A DNA stretch of 64,000 bases from Agelas oroides. Lineage: Eukaryota > Porifera > Demospongiae > Agelasida > Agelasidae. The notes beneath the pieces were generated by a model. It was not told the DNA's origin. It saw only the letters and a program-made list of their open reading frames with translations, and did not search any database. Of the stretch, positions 45,701 through 59,100 are shown in pieces. Positions within the stretch are counted from its first letter, which is position 1; every line of letters starts with the position of its first letter. The position numbers and the translations under genes were made by a program. The stretch spans positions 124,001 to 188,000 of the forward strand of contig OX422187.1 of NCBI GenBank assembly GCA_949130485.1. The letters are read 5' to 3'.

Positions 45701-48524
45701 TATCTGCGTCCCCTTCATCGCCGAATAGTGCCGTCATTGGAAATTCGCGTGCATTCACGACTAATGCTAGCTCGGTACAAATGTTGCATTAATGCAAGGT
45801 GCATATTATCAAGAAGCTATGGCCATGAAGAGTTTAAAAATGCAAGCCATTTCTCGGTGCAAAAGGCGCACAAAGCTGTACAGACCGGCCAATATCTGCG
45901 TCCCCTGCATCGCCGTATAGTGCCGTCAATGGAAATTCGCGTTCTTTCACGACTAATGCTAGCTCGGTACAAAGGTTGCACTAATGCAAGGTGCATATTA
46001 TCAAGAAGCTATGGGCATGAAGTGTTTAAAAATGGAAACCGTTTCTCGGTGCAAAAGGCGCAGAAAGCTACACAGGCCGGTCAATATCTCCGTTTCCTGC
46101 ATGGCAGTATAGTGCCGTCAATGGAATTTCGCGTACATTCGCGACTAATCCTAGCTCGGTACAAAGGTTGCACTAATGCAAGGTGCATGTTATCAAGAAG
46201 CTATGGGCATGAAGAGTTTATAAATGCAAGCCTCTTCTCGGTGCGAAAGGCGCACAAATCTGCACGGACCAGACAATATCTCCGTCCACTGCATCGCAGT
46301 ACAGTGCCGTCAATGGAAATTCGCGTGCATTCGCGACTAATCCTAGCTCGGTACAAAGGTTGCACTAGTGCAAGGTGCATAGTATCAAGAAGCTATGGGC
46401 ATAAAGAGTTTAAAAATGGAAGCCCTTTCTCGGTGCAAAAGGCCAAGAAAGCTGTACGGACCGGCCAATATCTCCGTCCCCTGCATCGCAGTATAGTGCC
46501 GTCAATGCAAATTCGCGTGCATTCGCGACTAATCCTAGCTCGAAAGAAAAGGTGCACTAATGCAAGGTGCATGATATCAAGAAGCTATGGGCATGAAGAG
46601 TTTAAAAATGGAAGCCATTTCTCGGTGCAAAAGGCGCAGAAAGCTGTACGGACCGGTCAATATCTCCGTCCCCTGTATTTCAGGATAGTGCAGGCAATGG
46701 AAATTCGCGTGCATTCGCGACTAATCCTAGCTCGGTACAAAGGTTGCACTAGTGCAAGGTGCATCTCATCAAGAAGCTATGGGCATGAAGAGTTTAAAAA
46801 TGCAAGCCTCTTCTCGGTGCGAAAGGCGCACAAAAATGCACGGACCAGAGAATATCTCCGTCCACTGCATCGCAGTACAGTGCCGTCAATGGAAATTCGC
46901 GTGCATTCGCGACTAATCCTAGCTCGGTACAAAGGTTGCACTAGTGCAAGGTGCATAGTATCAAGAAGCTATGGGCATAAAGAGTTTAAAAATGGAAGCC
47001 CTTTCTCGGTGCAAAAGGCCAAGAAAGCTGTACGGTCCGGCCAATATCTCCGTCCCCTGCATCGCAGTATAGTGCCGTCAATGCAAATTCGCGTGCATTC
47101 GCGACTAATCCTAGCTCGAAAGAAAAGCTGCACTAATGCAAGGTGCATGATATCAAGAAGCTATGGGCATGAAGAGTTTAAAAATGGAAGCCATTTCTCG
47201 GTGCAAAAGGCGCAGAAAGCTGTACGGACCGGTCAATATCTCCGTCCCCTGTATTTCAGGATAGTGCAGGCAATGGAAATTCGCGTGCATTCGCGACTAA
47301 TCCTAGCTCGGTACAAAGGTTGCACTAGTGCAAGGTGCATCTCATCAAGAACCTATGGGCATGAAGAGTTTAAAAATGGAAGCCATTTCTCGGTGCAAAA
47401 GGCGCACAAAGCTGTACGGACCGGCCAATATCTGCGTCCCCTTCATCGCCGAATAGTGCCGTCATTGGAAATTCGCGTGCATTCACAACTAATGCTAGCT
47501 CGGTACAAAGGTTGCACTAATGCAAGGTGCATTATATCAAGAACCCATGGGCATGAAGAGTTTAAAAATGGAAGCCATTTCTTGGTGCAAAAGGCGCAGA
47601 AAGCTGTACGGACCGGGCAATATCTATGTCCCCTGTATATCAGGATAGTGCAGGCAATGGAAATTCGCGTGCATTCGCGACTAATCCTAGCTCGGTACAA
47701 AGGTTGCACTAGTGCAAGGTGCATGTCATCAAGAAGCTATGGGCATGAAGAGTTTAAAAATGCAAGCCTCTTCTCGGTGCGAAAGGCGCACAAATCTGCA
47801 CGGACCAGACAATATCTCCGTCCACTGCATAGCAGTACAGTGCCGTCAATGGAAATTCGCGTGCATTCGCGACTAATCCTAGCTCGGTACAAAGGTTGCA
47901 CTAGTGCAAGGTGCATATTATGAAGAAGCTATGGGCATGAAGAGTTTAAAAATGGAAGCCATTTCTCGTTGCAAAAGGCGCACAAAGCTGTACGGACGGC
48001 CAATATCTGCGTCCCCTTCATCGCCGAATAGTGCCGTCATTGGAAATTCGCGTGCATTCACGACTAATGCTAGCTCGGTACAAAGGTTGCACTAATGCAA
48101 GGTGCATTATATCAAGAACCTATGGGCATGAAGAGTTTAAAAATGGAAGCCATTTCTCGGTGCAAAAGGCGCACAAAGCTGTACGGACCGGCCAATATCT
48201 GCGTCCCCTTCATCGCCGAATAGTGCCGTCATTGGAAATTCGCGTACATTCACAACTAATGCTAGCTCGGTACAAAGGTTGCACTAATGCAAGGTGCATT
48301 ATATCAAGAACCCATGGGCATGAAGAGTTTAAAAATGGAACCCATTTCTCGGTGCAAAAGGCGCAGAAAGCTGTACGGACCGGCCAATATCTGCGTCCCC
48401 TTCATCGCCGAATAGTGCCGTCATTGGAAATTCGCGTGCATTCACAACTAATGCTAGCTCGGTACAAAGGTTGCACTAATGCAAGGTGCATTATATCAAG
48501 AACCTATGAGCATGAAGAGTTTAA
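39701..48524 (+). repeat. 192-bp satellite array, subfamily C (block 1)
   Basis: About 46 plus-oriented monomers of several recurrent types. One is marked by ACTAATGCTAGCTCGG with CCCCTTCATCGCCGAATAG, one by CTAGCTCGAAAGAAAAGCTGC, and one by GCGAAAGGCGCACAAATCTGC with GGACCAGACAATATC. Types follow each other in recurring order, so higher-order structure is developing. 180-bp monomers lacking 12 bp occur at about 41678, 43012 and 44532. The 792-codon frame at 45545-47923 is satellite frame that stays open because 192 is a multiple of three. From 43253 on this block is the first copy of a large tandem duplication. Confidence 0.95.
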
Positions 48525-49224
48525 CCCTTTAGGGCCGATAGCACCAAAAGGTGCGCGACTGACATTGTACAGTTTTGTGGCTTCTCACTTCGCAGTGCCA
48601 TTCCCACGAGAACTGACACTATTGCTGGCAGTTTGTTGGTTCTCACCCTCTCTGAAATTGCAGTAATAAAGGCGGGCTATGGTGCTGAGAGTCGTAGCAA
48701 ACAGCTGTTTTGGCAACGACAGGTCTGCTAGCGTAAATAGCGCTCGAACGGTACAAGTAGAAAAACTTATCGTGCCTTTGTTTTATGCTTACCTGGAATA
48801 ACGCTTCCATTGTGAGTTACTATGGACCCCTCCTCTCCATTAGTGAAGAAAGTAGCGCCATTCAACACAAGAACGAGAACTTTTGCAATGATCCAACAAA
48901 TACGCTTACCGCACGGCTACCTTGGCGAACGCTCCGCCCCTTGAATCCCACCCCTTCCTGCCTTCAATAACAATCATTGCAAATAACTGTCGGGGCATAC
49001 CCCCGAGGCTTGTGAAAGCTGTAACTATTGCTGCAGGACATGGAAAAGATCGCTACACACATTTTCAGCGAGTTTCTCAGCAGACATTGCACGTTCAGAA
49101 TATTTTCAAGATATTTTAGGCCCTAAAGGGTTAAAAATGGAAGACATTTCTCGGTGCAAAAGGCGCAGAAAGCTGTATGGACCGGGCAATATCTATGTCC
49201 CCTGTATATCAGGATAGTGCAGGC
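43253..49224 (+). repeat. Large tandem duplication, copy 1 (5972 bp)
   Basis: Starts at AATGGTAATTCGCGAGC and is followed immediately at 49225 by the same words. Landmarks repeat at exactly +5972 bp over the first ~4.1 kb and at +6932 bp afterwards. The copies look almost identical by eye; differences I saw include GCAAGCC/GCAATCC (43362/49334), GAACCAATGG/GAACCTATGG and CCGTTTCCTG/CCGTTCCCTG (46095/52067). The copy includes the MITE-2 element at 48525-49130. Confidence 0.88.
48525..49130. mobile_element. Non-autonomous TTAA-targeted DNA transposon (MITE-2, copy 1, 606 bp)
   Basis: Insert with a perfect 12-bp terminal inverted repeat, CCCTTTAGGGCC at 48525-48536 and GGCCCTAAAGGG at 49119-49130. 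It is flanked by TTAA on both sides (48521-48524 and 49131-49134). Deleting the insert and one TTAA gives GAGTTTAAAAATGG, the ordinary satellite word found in dozens of neighbouring monomers, so the insertion was precise. TTAA target duplication and CCC-starting TIRs point to the piggyBac superfamily. There is no transposase: the only frames are two unrelated ~60-codon stretches (48785-48970, 48922-49119) that I do not call genes. Its TIR differs from that of MITE-1. Confidence 0.9.
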
Positions 49225-52200
49225 AATGGTAATTCGCGAGCATTCACGACTAATGCTAGCTCGGTACAAATGTTGCATTAATGCAAGGTGCATATTATCA
49301 TGAAGCTATGGCCATGAAGAGTTTCAAAATGCAATCCATTTCTCGGTGCAAAAGGCGCACAAAGCTGTGCAGACCGGCCAATATCTGCGTCCCCTGCATC
49401 GCCATATAGTGCCGTGAATGGAAATTCGCGTGCATTCACGACTAAGCTAGCTCGGTACAAATGTTGCATTAATGCAAGGCGCATATTATCAAGAACCTAT
49501 GGGCATGAAGAGTTTCAAAATGGAAACCATTTCTCGGTGTAAAAGGCGCACAAAGCTGTACGGACCGGCCAATATCTGCGTCCCCTTAATCGCCGAATAG
49601 TGCTGTCATTGGAAATTCGCGTGCATTCACGACTAATGCTAGCTCGGTACAAATGTTGCATTAATGCAAGGTGCATATTATCAAGAAGCTATGGCCATGA
49701 AGAGTTTAAAAATGCAAGCCATTTGTCGGTGCAAAAGGTGCACAAAGCTGTACAGACCGGCCAATATCTGCGTCCCCTGCATCGCCGTATAGTGCCGTCA
49801 ATGGAAATTCGCGTACTTTCACGACTAATGCTAGCTCGGTACAAAGGTTGCACTAATGCAAGGTGCATATTATCAAGAAGCTATGGGCATGAAGTGTTTA
49901 AAAATGGAAACCGTTTCTCAGTGCAAAAGGCGCAGAAAGCTATACAGGCCGGCCAATATCTCCGTTCCCTGCATGGCAGTATAGTGCCGTCAATGGAATT
50001 TCGCGTACATTCGCGACTAATCCTAGCTCGGTACAAAGGTTGCACTAATGCAAGGTGCATGTTATCAAGAAGCTATGGGCATGAAGAGTTTATAAATGCA
50101 AGCCTCTTCTCGGTGCGAAAGGCGCACAAATCTGCACGGACCAGACAATATCTCCGTCCACTGCATGGCAGTACAGTGCCGTCAATGGAAATTCGCGTGC
50201 ATTCGCGACTAATCCTAGCTCGGTACAAAGGTTGCACTAATGCAAGGTGCATAGTATCAAGAAGCTATGGGCATAAAGAGTTTAAAAATGGAAGCCCTTT
50301 CTCGGTGCAAAAGGCCAAGAAAACTGTACGGACCGGCCAATACCTCCGTCCCCTGCATCGCAGAATAGTGCAGTCAATGGAAATTCGCGTGCATTCGCCA
50401 CTAATCCTAGCTCGGTGCAAAGGTTGCACTACTGCAAGGTGCATATTATCAAGAAGCTATGGGCTTGACGAGTTTATAAATACAAGCCCCTTCTTGGTGC
50501 AAAAGGCGCGGACCGGCCAATATCTCCGTCCCCTGCATCGCAGTATAGTGCCGTCAATGGAAATTCGCGTGCATTCGCCACTAATCCTAGCTCGAAAGAA
50601 AAGCTGCACTAATGCAAGGTGCATGTTATCAAGAAGCTATGGGCATGAAGAGTTTAAGATTGGAAGCCATTTCTCGGTGCAAAAGGCGCAGAAAGCTGTA
50701 CGGACCGGGTAATATCTCCGTCCCATGTATTTTAGGATAGTGCAGGCAATGGAAATTCGCGAGCATTCGCGACTAATCCTAGCTCCGTACAAAGGTTGCA
50801 CTAGTGCAAGGTGCATGTCATCAAGAAGATATGGGCATGAAGAATTTAAAAATGCAAGCCCCTTCTCGGTGCGAAAGGCGCACAAATCTGCACGGACCAG
50901 ACAATATCTCCGTCCACTGCATCGCAGTACAGTGCCGTCAGTCGAAATTCGCGTGCAATCGTGACCATTCCTAACTCGGTACAAAGGTTGCACTAATGCA
51001 AGGTGCATATTATCAAGAACCTATGGGTATGAAGAGTTTAAAAATGGAAGCCATTTCTCGGTGCAAAAGGCGCACAAAGCTGTACGGACCGGCCAATATC
51101 TGCATCCCCTTCATCGCCGAATAGTGCCGTCATTGGAAATTCGCGTGCATTCACGACTAATGCTAGCTCGGTACAAATGTTGCATTAATGCAAGGCGCAT
51201 ATTATCAAGAACCTATGGGCATGAAGAGTTTCAAAATGGAAACCATTTCTCGGTGCAAAAGGCGCACAAAGCTGTACGGACCGGCCAATATCTGCGTCCC
51301 CTTCATCGCCGAATAGTGCCGTCATTGGAAATTCGCGTGCATTCACGACTAATGCTAGCTCGGTACAAATGTTGCATTAATGCAAGGTGCATATTATCAT
51401 GAAGCTATGGCCATGAAGAGTTTCAAAATGCAAGCCATTTCTCGGTGCAAAAGGCGCACAAAGCTGTGCAGACCGGCCAATATCTTCTTCCACTGCATCG
51501 CCGTATAGTGCCGTGAATGGAAATTCGCGTGCATTCACGACTAATGCTAGCTCGGTACAAATGTTGCATTAATGCAAGGCGCATATTATCAAGAACCTAT
51601 GGGCATGAAGAGTTTCAAAATGGAAACCATTTCTCGGTGCAAAAGGCGCACAAAGCTGTACGGACCGGCCAATATCTGCGTCCCCTTCATCGCCGAATAG
51701 TGCCGTCATTGGAAATTCGCGTGCATTCACGACTAATGCTAGCTCGGTACAAATGTTGCATTAATGCAAGGTGCATATTATCAAGAAGCTATGGCCATGA
51801 AGAGTTTAAAAATGCAAGCCATTTCTCGGTGCAAAAGGCGCACAAAGCTGTACAGACCGGCCAATATCTGCGTCCCCTGCATCGCCGTATAGTGCCGTCA
51901 ATGGAAATTCGCGTTCTTTCACGACTAATGCTAGCTCGGTACAAAGGTTGCACTAATGCAAGGTGCATATTATCAAGAAGCTATGGGCATGAAGTGTTTA
52001 AAAATGGAAACCGTTTCTCGGTGCAAAAGGCGCAGAAAGCTACACAGGCCGGTCAATATCTCCGTTCCCTGCATGGCAGTATAGTGCCGTCAATGGAATT
52101 TCGCGTACATTCGCGACTAATCCTAGCTCGGTACAAAGGTTGCACTAATGCAAGGTGCATGTTATCAAGAAGCTATGGGCATGAAGAGTTTATAAATGCA

Positions 52201-55200
52201 AGCCTCTTCTCGGTGCGAAAGGCGCACAAATCTGCACGGACCAGACAATATCTCCGTCCACTGCATCGCAGTACAGTGCCGTCAATGGAAATTCGCGTGC
52301 ATTCGCGACTAATCCTAGCTCGGTACAAAGGTTGCACTAGTGCAAGGTGCATAGTATCAAGAAGCTATGGGCATAAAGAGTTTAAAAATGGAAGCCCTTT
52401 CTCGGTGCAAAAGGCCAAGAAAGCTGTACGGACCGGCCAATATCTCCGTCCCCTGCATCGCAGTATAGTGCCGTCAATGCAAATTCGCGTGCATTCGCGA
52501 CTAATCCTAGCTCGAAAGAAAAGGTGCACTAATGCAAGGTGCATGATATCAAGAAGCTATGGGCATGAAGAGTTTAAAAATGGAAGCCATTTCTCGGTGC
52601 AAAAGGCGCAGAAAGCTGTACGGACCGGTCAATATCTCCGTCCCCTGTATTTCAGGATAGTGCAGGCAATGGAAATTCGCGTGCATTCGCGACTAATCCT
52701 AGCTCGGTACAAAGGTTGCACTAGTGCAAGGTGCATCTCATCAAGAAGCTATGGGCATGAAGAGTTTAAAAATGCAAGCCTCTTCTCGGTGCGAAAGGCG
52801 CACAAAAATGCACGGACCAGAGAATATCTCCGTCCACTGCATCGCAGTACAGTGCCGTCAATGGAAATTCGCGTGCATTCGCGACTAATCCTAGCTCGGT
52901 ACAAAGGTTGCACTAGTGCAAGGTGCATAGTATCAAGAAGCTATGGGCATAAAGAGTTTAAAAATGGAAGCCCTTTCTCGGTGCAAAAGGCCAAGAAAGC
53001 TGTACGGTCCGGCCAATATCTCCGTCCCCTGCATCGCAGTATAGTGCCGTCAATGCAAATTCGCGTGCATTCGCGACTAATCCTAGCTCGAAAGAAAAGC
53101 TGCACTAATGCAAGGTGCATGATATCAAGAAGCTATGGGCATGAAGAGTTTAAAAATGGAAGCCATTTCTCGGTGCAAAAGGCGCAGAAAGCTGTACGGA
53201 CCGGTCAATATCTCCGTCCCCTGTATTTCAGGATAGTGCAGGCAATGGAAATTCGCGTGCATTCGCGACTAATCCTAGCTCGGTACAAAGGTTGCACTAG
53301 TGCAAGGTGCATCTCATCAAGAAGCTATGGGCATGAAGAGTTTAAAAATGCAAGCCTCTTCTCGGTGCGAAAGGCGCACAAAAATGCACGGACCAGAGAA
53401 TATCTCCGTCCACTGCATCGCAGTACAGTGCCGTCAATGGAAATTCGCGTGCATTCGCGACTAATCCTAGCTCGGTACAAAGGTTGCACTAGTGCAAGGT
53501 GCATAGTATCAAGAAGCTATGGGCATAAAGAGTTTAAAAATGGAAGCCCTTTCTCGGTGCAAAAGGCCAAGAAAGCTGTACGGTCCGGCCAATATCTCCG
53601 TCCCCTGCATCGCAGTATAGTGCCGTCAATGCAAATTCGCGTGCATTCGCGACTAATCCTAGCTCGAAAGAAAAGCTGCACTAATGCAAGGTGCATGATA
53701 TCAAGAAGCTATGGGCATGAAGAGTTTAAAAATGGAAGCCATTTCTCGGTGCAAAAGGCGCAGAAAGCTGTACGGACCGGGCAATATCTCCGTCCCCTGT
53801 ATTTCAGGAGAGTGCAGGAAATGGAAATTCGCGTGCATTCGCGACTAATCCTAGCTCGGTACAAAGGTTGCACTAGTGCAAGGTGCATGTCATCAAGAAG
53901 CTATGGTTATGAAGAGTTTAAAAGTGCAAGCCTCTTCTCGGTGCGAAAGGCGCACAAATCTGCACGGACCAGACAATATCTCCGTCTACTGCATCGCAGT
54001 ACAGTGCCGTCAAGGGAAATTCGCGTGCAATCGTGACCAATCCTAGCTTGGTACAAAGGTTTCACTAATGCAAGGTGCATTATATCAAGAACCTATGGGC
54101 ATGAAGAGTTTAAAAATGGAAGCCATTTCTCGTTGCAAAAGGCGCACAAAGCTGTACGGACCGGCCAATATCTGCGTCCCCTTCATCGCCGAATAGTGCC
54201 GTCATTGGAAATTCGCGTGCATTCACGACTAATGCTAGCTCGGTACAAAGGTTGCACTAATGCAAGGTGCATTATATCAAGAACCTATGGGCATGAAGAG
54301 TTTAAAAATGGAAGCCATTTCTCGGTGCAAAAGGCGCACAAAGCTGTACGGACCGGCCAATATCTGCGTCCCCTTCATCGCCGAATAGTGCCGTCATTGG
54401 AAATTCGCGTGCATTCACAACTAATGCTAGCTCGGTACATAGGTTGCACTAATGCAAGGTGCATTATATCAAGAACCCATGGGCATGAAGAGTTTAAAAA
54501 TGGAAGCCATTTCTTGGTGCAAAAGGCGCAGAAAGCTGTACGGACCGGGCAATATCTATGTCCCCTGTATATCAGGATAGTGCAGGCAATGGAAATTCGC
54601 GTGCATTCGCGACTAATCCTAGCTCGGTACAAAGGTTGCACTAGTGCAAGGTGCATGTCATCAAGAAGCTATGGGCATGAAGAGTTTAAAAATGCAAGCC
54701 TCTTCTCGGTGCGAAAGGCGCACAAATCTGCACGGACCAGACAATATCTCCGTCCACTGCATAGCAGTACAGTGCCGTCAATGGAAATTCGCGTGCATTC
54801 GCGACTAATCCTAGCTCGGTACAAAGGTTGCACTAGTGCAAGGTGCATATTATGAAGAAGCTATGGGCATGAAGAGTTTAAAAATGGAAGCCATTTCTCG
54901 TTGCAAAAGGCGCACAAAGCTGTACGGACGGCCAATATCTGCGTCCCCTTCATCGCCGAATAGTGCCGTCATTGGAAATTCGCGTGCATTCACGACTAAT
55001 GCTAGCTCGGTACAAAGGTTGCACTAATGCAAGGTGCATTATATCAAGAACCTATGGGCATGAAGAGTTTAAAAATGGAAGCCATTTCTCGGTGCAAAAG
55101 GCGCACAAAGCTGTACGGACCGGCCAATATCTGCGTCCCCTTCATCGCCGAATAGTGCCGTCATTGGAAATTCGCGTGCATTCACAACTAATGCTAGCTC

Positions 55201-55456
55201 GGTACAAAGGTTGCACTAATGCAAGGTGCATTATATCAAGAACCCATGGGCATGAAGAGTTTAAAAATGGAACCCATTTCTCGGTGCAAAAGGCGCAGAA
55301 AGCTGTACGGACCGGCCAATATCTGCGTCCCCTTCATCGCCGAATAGTGCCGTCATTGGAAATTCGCGTGCATTCACAACTAATGCTAGCTCGGTACAAA
55401 GGTTGCACTAATGCAAGGTGCATTATATCAAGAACCTATGAGCATGAAGAGTTTAA
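49131..55456 (+). repeat. 192-bp satellite, subfamily C (block 2)
   Basis: About 33 plus-oriented monomers, largely the second copy of 43253-48524. Between about 53314 and 54274 there are 960 bp (five monomers) with no equivalent in the first copy. They include an extra round of a three-monomer 576-bp unit recognisable by AAAAATGCACGGACCAGAG, GGCCAAGAAAGCTG and CTCGAAAGAAAAG. The 839-codon frame at 51517-54036 is the longest open satellite frame in the window. Its extra length relative to 45545-47923 is explained entirely by this expansion. Confidence 0.94.
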
Positions 55457-56156
55457 CCCTTTAGGGCCGATAGCACCAAAAGGTGCGCGACTGACATTGT
55501 ACAGTTTTGTGGCTTCTCACTTCGCAGTGCCATTCCCACGAGAACTGACACTATTGCTGGCAGTTTGTTGGTTCTCACCCTCTCTGAAATTGCAGTAATA
55601 AAGGCGGGCTATGGTGCTGAGAGTCGTAGCAAACAGCTGTTTTGGCAACGACAGGTCTGCTAGCGTAAATAGCGCTCGAACGGTACAAGTAGAAAAACTT
55701 ATCGTGCCTTTGTTTTATGCTTACCTGGAATAACGCTTCCATTGTGAGTTACTATGGACCCCTCCTCTCCATTAGTGAAGAAAGTAGCGCCATTCAACAC
55801 AAGAACGAGAACTTTTGCAATGATCCAACAAATACGCTTACCGCACGGCTACCTTGGCGAACGCTCCGCCCCTTGAATCCCACCCCTTCCTGCCTTCAAT
55901 AACAATCATTGCAAATAACTGTCGGGGCATACCCCCGAGGCTTGTGAAAGCTGTAACTATTGCTGCAGGACATGGAAAAGATCGCTACACACATTTTCAG
56001 CGAGTTTCTCAGCAGACATTGCACGTTCAGAATATTTTCAAGATATTTTAGGCCCTAAAGGGTTAAAAATGGAAGACATTTCTCGGTGCAAAAGGCGCAG
56101 AAAGCTGTATGGACCGGGCAATATCTATGTCCCCTGTATATCAGGATAGTGCAGGC
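49225..56156 (+). repeat. Large tandem duplication, copy 2 (6932 bp)
   Basis: Direct continuation of copy 1, with the same internal order of monomer types and the same MITE-2. It is longer by exactly 960 bp, which is 5 x 192, so the size difference is a whole number of monomers, as unequal crossing-over would produce. The right end is seen at about 56157, where the sequence after GTGCAGGCAATGG continues AAATTCGCG instead of TAATTCGCGAGC as at 49225. Confidence 0.85.
55457..56062. mobile_element. Non-autonomous TTAA-targeted DNA transposon (MITE-2, copy 2, 606 bp)
   Basis: Same 606-bp element, 12-bp TIRs and TTAA flanks (55453-55456 and 56063-56066) as at 48525, exactly 6932 bp further on. 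I found no difference between the two copies by eye. Identical flanking monomers show that it was copied as part of the large tandem duplication, not by a second transposition. Confidence 0.9.
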
Positions 56157-59100
56157 AATGGAAATTCGCGTGCATTCGCGACTAATCCTAGCTCGGTACA
56201 AAGGTTGCACTAGTGCAAGGTGCATGTCATCAAGAAGCTATGGGCATGAAGAGTTTAAAAATGCAAGCCTCTTCTCGGTGCGAAAGGCGCACAAATCTGC
56301 ACGGACCAGACGATATCTCCGTCCACTGCATCGCAGTACAGTGCCGTCAATGGAAATTCGCGTGCATTCGCGACTAATCCTAGCTCGGTACAAAGGTTGC
56401 ACTAGTTCAAGGTGCATATTATCAAGAAGCTATGGGCATGAAGAGTTTAAAAATGGAAGCCTTTTCTCGGTGCAAAAGGCCCAGAAAGCTGTACGGACCG
56501 GCCAATATCTCCGTCCCCTTTATTGCAGGATAGGGCAGTCAATGGAAATTCGCGTACATTAGCGACTAATCCTAGTTCGGTGTAAAGGTTGCACTGATGC
56601 AAGGTGCATATTATCAAGAAGCTATGGGCATGAAGAGTTTAAAAAAGGAAACCATTCTTCGGTGCAAAAGGCGCACAAAGTTGTACAGGGCGGCCAATAT
56701 CTCCGTCCCCTGTATCGCAGTATAATGAAGTAAATGGAAATTCGCGTGCATTCGCGACAAATCCTAGCTCGGTACAAAGGCTGCACTAATGCAAGGTGCA
56801 TGTTATCAAGAAACTATGGGCATGAAGAGCTTTAAAATGGAAGCCCTTTATCGGTGCAAAAGGCGCAGAAATCTGTACGGACGGGCCAATATCTCCGTCC
56901 CCTTCATCGCAGAATAGTGCAGTCAATGGAAATTCGCGTGCATTCGCCACTAATCCTAGCTCGGTGCAAAGGTTGCACTACTGCAAGGTGCATATTATCA
57001 AGAAGCTATGGGCTTGACGAGTTTATAAATGCAAGCCTCTTCTTGGTGCAAAAGGCGCGGACCGGCCAATATCTCCGTCCCCTGCATCGCAGTAGAGTGC
57101 CGTCAATGCAAATTCGCGTGCATTCGCGACTAATCCTAGCTCGAAAGAAAAGCTGCACTAATGCAAGGTGCATGTTATCAAGAAGCTATGGGCATGAAGA
57201 GTTTAAAAATGGAAGCCATTTCTCGGTGCAAAAGGCGCACAAAGCTGTACGCACCGGCCAATATCTGCGTCCCCTTCATCGCCGAATAGTGCCGTCATTG
57301 GAAATTCGCGTGCAATCACGACTAATGCTAGCTCGGTACAAATGTTGCATTAATGCAAGGTGCATATTATCAAGAAGCTATGGCCATGAAGAGTTCAAAA
57401 AAATGCAAGCCATTTCTCGGTGCAAAAGGCGTACAAAGCTCTACAGACCGGCCAATACCTGCGTCCCCTGCACCGCCGTATAGTGCCGTCAATGGAAATT
57501 CGCGTACATTCACGACTAATGCTAGCTCGGTACAAAGGTTGCACTAATGCAAGGTGCATATTATCAAGAAGCTATGGGCATGAAGTGTTTAAAAATGGAT
57601 ACCGCTTATCGGTGCAAAAGGCGCAGAAAGCTATACAGGCCGGCCAATATCTCCGTCCCCTGCATCGCAGTATAGTGCCGTCAATGCAAATTCGCGTGCA
57701 TTCGCGACTAATCCTAGCTCGAAAGAAAAGCTGCACTAATGCAAGGTGCATGTTATCAAGAAGCTATGGGCATGAAGAGTTTAAAAATGGAAGCCATTTC
57801 TCGGTGCAAAAGGCGCACAAAGCTGTACGGACCGGCCAATATCTGCGTCCCCTTCATCGCCAAATAGTGCCGTCATTGGAAATTCGCGTGCATTCACGAC
57901 TAATGCTAGCTCGGTACAAATGTTGCATTAATGCAAGGTGCATATTATCAAGAAGCTATGGCCATGAAGAGTTTAAAAATGCAAGCCAATTCTCGGTGCA
58001 AAAGGCGTACAAAGCTGTACAGACCGGCCAATACCTGCGTCCCCTGCACCGCCGTATAGTGCCGTCAATGGAAATTCGCGTACATTCACGACTAATGCTA
58101 GCTCGGTACAAAGGTTGCACTAATGCAAGGTGCATATTATCAAGAAGCTATGGGCATGAAGTGTTTAAAAATGGATACCGCTTATCGATGCAAAAGGCGC
58201 AGAAAGCTATACAGGCCGGCCAATATCTCCGTCCCCTGCATCGCAGTATAGTGCCGTCAATGCAAATTCGCGTGCATTCGCGACTAATCCTAGCTCGAAA
58301 GAAAAGCTGCACTAATGCAAGGTGCATGTTATCAAGAAGCTATGGCCATGAAGAGTTTAAAAATGCAAGCCAATTCTCGGTGCAAAAGGCGTAGAAAGCT
58401 GTACAGACCGGCCAATACCTGCGTCCCCTGCATCGCCGTATAGTGCCGTCAATGGAAATTCTCGTACATTCACGACTAATGCTAGCTCGGTACAAAGGTT
58501 GCACTAATGCAAGGTGCATATTATCAAGAAGCTATGGGCATGAAGTGTTTAAAAATGGATACCGCTTATCGGTGCAAAAGGCCCAGAAAGCTATACAGGC
58601 CGGCCAATATCTCCGTCCCCTGCATCGCAGTATAGTGCCGTCAATGCAAATTCGCGTGTATTCGCGACTAATCCTAGCTCGAAAGAAAAGCTGCACTAAT
58701 GCAAGGTGCATGTTATCAAGAAGCTATGGGCATGAAGAGTTTAAAAATGGAAGCCATTTCTCGGTGCAAAAGGCGCACAAAGCTGTACGGACCGGCCAAT
58801 ATCTGCGTCCCCTTCATCGCCGAATAGTGCCGTCATTGGAAATTTGCGTGCATTCACGACTAATGCTAGCTCGGTACAAATGTTGCATTAATGCAAGGTG
58901 CATATTATCAAGAAGCTATGGCCATGAAGAGTTTAAAAATGCAAGCCAATTCTCGGTGCAAAAGGCGTACAAAGCTGTACAGACCGGCCAATACCTGCGT
59001 CCCCTGCACCGCCGTATAGTGCCGTCAATGGAAATTCGCGTACATTCACGACTAATGCTAGCTCGGTACAAAGGTTGCACTAATGCAAGGTGCATATTAT

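Noticed and set aside
48785..49119. Two ~60-codon ORFs inside MITE-2 (repeated at 55717-56051)
   Set aside because: Short, overlapping in different frames, no transposase motif; the element has the size of a non-autonomous copy.
45545..54036. Very long ORFs (792 and 839 codons) that look like a repeat protein gene
   Set aside because: They are the satellite read in its open frame. No start context, no non-repeat domains, ends set by random stops; amplified sister units carry fixed stops and frameshifts.
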